A stretch of DNA of 35,858 nt, taken from an uncultured Alkaliphilus sp. (lineage in GTDB: Bacteria > Bacillota > Clostridia > Peptostreptococcales > Natronincolaceae). The notes under the pieces are model-generated. The model saw only the letters and a program-made list of their open reading frames with translations, ran no database searches and had not been told where the DNA came from. Numbering within the stretch: the first letter of the stretch is position 1; every line of letters begins with the position of its first letter. Shown in pieces: positions 34,122 through 35,858 of the stretch. The position numbers were made by a program, and so were the translations under genes. Location: positions 1-35,858 of the forward strand of contig CALJEQ010000017.1 of NCBI GenBank assembly GCA_938074565.1, written 5' to 3'.

Positions 34122-35858
34122 ATGCAACACAAAAAAGTATTATCTTTGTTGTTAGTGATATGTATGTTATTACCTATGTCATATAATAGGATAGTTGTCT
34201 ATGGAAGCTCTGCCCCTGGGGATTACAGTATACGATGGAAATTTGAGAATAATCAGATGGATGAAAAGGGAAGTTTAGATATATCACAGACATTTGGTAG
34301 TCCAATCCAATATAACAATACAGCCCATAAAGAAGGAAGTTTTTGTGCTTATTTCGATGGTAATACTGTTATATATACCTATAACCCATCTGATATGGAT
34401 GGTAAACATAATTTATCATCATTAGGAACCAATAATCAGATTACAGTATCAACCCTTGTTAAAATAGCTAATGATTCTAGTCAAGGAATCTGGGAATTTG
34501 GTGGAAGTGATAGGTTATATTTAAGATATAACTCTATTAACAAAAGGTTTTATGTAGGTGTATGGGGAACTGATGTAGTAGCTACAGGGGAAGCACAAAT
34601 AGATGAATGGTACTTAATTACATTTGTTTGGGATGGAACTAACATAAAACTCTATATAAATGGAGAACTTTCTGCTAACATGATATATCCCCATAGCATC
34701 AATATTAATGATGGTAGCTGGGTTTCAGATTGGCATGTAGGGGTGGAATGGAGTAAGGGCGAATACTTAAAAGGTTATTTAGACGATACAATCATTTATG
34801 GAAGAGCCTTAACACCAACAGAAATACAAGACATGTATAGCTTCTACTTTCCATTACAAATAGCTCAATATAACGTTGTTTTTGATGTTGATGGTGGTAG
34901 TCCAGTTCCTAACCAAACAATAAACGAAGGAGAAAAAGCTATAAAACCAACAGACCCAACAAAAACAGGACACAATTTTGCAGGGTGGTATACAGATAGC
35001 AGTTACACAACACAATTTGACTTTACAAACACAGCAATAACAGGAAATGTTACAGTATATGGAAAATGGAACATCAACCAATACAACGTAACCTTCGACA
35101 GTCAAGGGGGAAGCCCAGTAGGAAGCCAAGCAGTAAACTACAACGGTTTAGTACCAACACCAGTAGCACCAACAAAAGAGGGCTACAGCTTTGGAGGATG
35201 GTACAAAGAAGCAGGTTATACAAACCAGTGGAACTTTACAACAGATGCAGTGACGGCAAATACAACATTATATGCCAAATGGAACATAAAGCAATATACC
35301 GTTAACTTTGATGTAAACGGAGGAAGTACAGTTCCTAACCAAACAATAAATCACTTAGAAAAAGCTATAAAACCAACAGACCCAACAAAAACAGGACACA
35401 ACTTTGCAGGGTGGTATACAGATAGCAATTACACAACACAATTTGACTTTACAAACACAGCAATAACAGGAAATGTTACAGTATATGGAAAATGGAACAT
35501 CAACCAATACACAGTGACCTTCGACAGTCAAGGGGGAAGCCCAGTAGGTAGCGAAGTAGTAAATTACAACGGTCTATTACCAACACCAGTAGCACCAACA
35601 AAAGCGGGCTACAACTTTGGAGGATGGTACAAAGAAGCAGGCTGTACAAATCAGTGGAACTTTACAACAGATGTAGTGACGGCAAACACAACATTATATG
35701 CCAAATGGAACATAAATCAATATACCGTTAACTTTGATGTAAACGGAGGAAGTACAGTTCCTAACCAAACAATAAATCACTTAGAAAAAGCTATAAAACC
35801 AACAGACCCAATAAAAACAGGACACAACTTTGCAGGGTGGTATACAAATAGTAGTTAC
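34122..35858 (+). CDS. Secreted LamG-like plus Listeria-Bacteroides (Flg_new) repeat protein; 3' end outside window
   Basis: The frame is open from ATG 34122 (GGAGGA upstream) to the last base, 579 codons with no stop. A signal peptide (MQHKKVLSLLLVICMLLPMS..) leads into a concanavalin/LamG-like domain of about 200 residues (residues about 40-240: IRWKFENNQ, FDGNTVIYTY, WYLITFVWDGTNIKLYINGE, GYLDDTIIYGRALTPTEIQDMY). From about residue 248 come repeats of about 71 residues with the FDxxGGSPV...PTxPTKxGxxFxGWY...TLYAKWN pattern of InlB-type Listeria-Bacteroides repeats. At least four full copies and part of a fifth and sixth are visible, in two alternating types. It is probably a surface or secreted binding protein; the anchor, if any, is beyond the window. 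Confidence 0.9.
   Translation, partial: MQHKKVLSLLLVICMLLPMSYNRIVVYGSSAPGDYSIRWKFENNQMDEKGSLDISQTFGSPIQYNNTAHKEGSFCAYFDGNTVIYTYNPSDMDGKHNLSSLGTNNQITVSTLVKIANDSSQGIWEFGGSDRLYLRYNSINKRFYVGVWGTDVVATGEAQIDEWYLITFVWDGTNIKLYINGELSANMIYPHSININDGSWVSDWHVGVEWSKGEYLKGYLDDTIIYGRALTPTEIQDMYSFYFPLQIAQYNVVFDVDGGSPVPNQTINEGEKAIKPTDPTKTGHNFAGWYTDSSYTTQFDFTNTAITGNVTVYGKWNINQYNVTFDSQGGSPVGSQAVNYNGLVPTPVAPTKEGYSFGGWYKEAGYTNQWNFTTDAVTANTTLYAKWNIKQYTVNFDVNGGSTVPNQTINHLEKAIKPTDPTKTGHNFAGWYTDSNYTTQFDFTNTAITGNVTVYGKWNINQYTVTFDSQGGSPVGSEVVNYNGLLPTPVAPTKAGYNFGGWYKEAGCTNQWNFTTDVVTANTTLYAKWNINQYTVNFDVNGGSTVPNQTINHLEKAIKPTDPIKTGHNFAGWYTNSSY
34866..35858 (+). repeat. 426-bp tandem repeats coding alternating beta-grasp repeats
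   Basis: The segment GTTCCTAACCAAAC recurs at 34905, 35331 and 35757, exactly 426 bases (142 codons) apart. Each unit encodes one repeat of each of two types and is nearly identical to the next at the DNA level. Confidence 0.88.

Noticed and set aside
34854..35305. Two short frames (minus 34854-35129, plus 35066-35305)
   Set aside because: Both are shadows of the long open frame from 34122 that continues past the window end with a signal peptide and repeats.
1..35858. tRNA and rRNA genes
   Set aside because: No cloverleaf with TTCGANNC-type T-arm or rRNA core sequence was noticed in any intergenic region.

Overview
The window is AT-rich, low-GC Gram-positive DNA. It has strong AGGAGG-type ribosome binding sites, tightly packed and mostly co-oriented genes, several TTG starts and many intrinsic terminators. 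A TudS-like/ECF S-component gene pair of the kind described in Clostridioides difficile and a c-di-GMP-I riboswitch point to an anaerobic member of the Clostridia. I cannot name the species. Apart from one 72-codon gene, everything is on the + strand.

Layout. (1) 1-10991: the 3' end of a nonribosomal peptide synthetase (condensation tail, adenylation domain with a phenylalanine-like pocket code, carrier protein, thioesterase). It is followed by an FtsX/MacB-type permease and ATPase, a BceRS-type two-component system, and a BceAB-type ATPase and permease. This looks like the end of a peptide-antibiotic cluster with its export or self-protection genes. A sequence matching the BceR box lies upstream of the first permease. 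(2) 11212-12582: a lone cobalamin-domain radical SAM enzyme. (3) 12658-14615: a YtrA-like GntR repressor gene behind its own palindromic operator, then an ABC ATPase and an ABC-2 permease. (4) 14722-16963: single genes for glyoxalase I, a GNAT acetyltransferase and a Gfo/Idh/MocA oxidoreductase. (5) 17023-17241: a small minus-strand protein. (6) 17402-22245: promoter, c-di-GMP-I riboswitch, terminator and a secreted protein of about 1538 residues built from 12 fibronectin-III-like and several Ig-like repeats. (7) 22509-24455: an FMN-binding membrane-anchored protein, then the ECF S-component/TudS-like pair. (8) 24705-32117: an alpha-glucoside regulon (LacI-family repressor, two sugar permeases, solute-binding lipoprotein, beta-phosphoglucomutase, GH65 phosphorylase). 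The same 14-bp palindrome precedes both the repressor gene and the transporter. (9) 32647-35858: two tail-collar (MdpB-like) paralogues with a nearly identical 3' half, the tail end of a third copy, and a secreted LamG plus Listeria-Bacteroides-repeat protein that runs off the window.

How the parts work together. In the sugar regulon, imported alpha-glucosyl disaccharide is phosphorolysed by GH65 to beta-glucose-1-phosphate plus glucose, and PgmB converts the former to glucose-6-phosphate. No ATPase for the importer is encoded here, so a shared one is presumably used. In the antibiotic block, BceRS would sense the peptide through the BceAB transporter and switch on one or both ABC systems. 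The giant repeat protein is probably switched with motile or sessile state through c-di-GMP. The last region, tail-collar proteins beside a secreted repeat protein and no other phage genes, is the least understood part.
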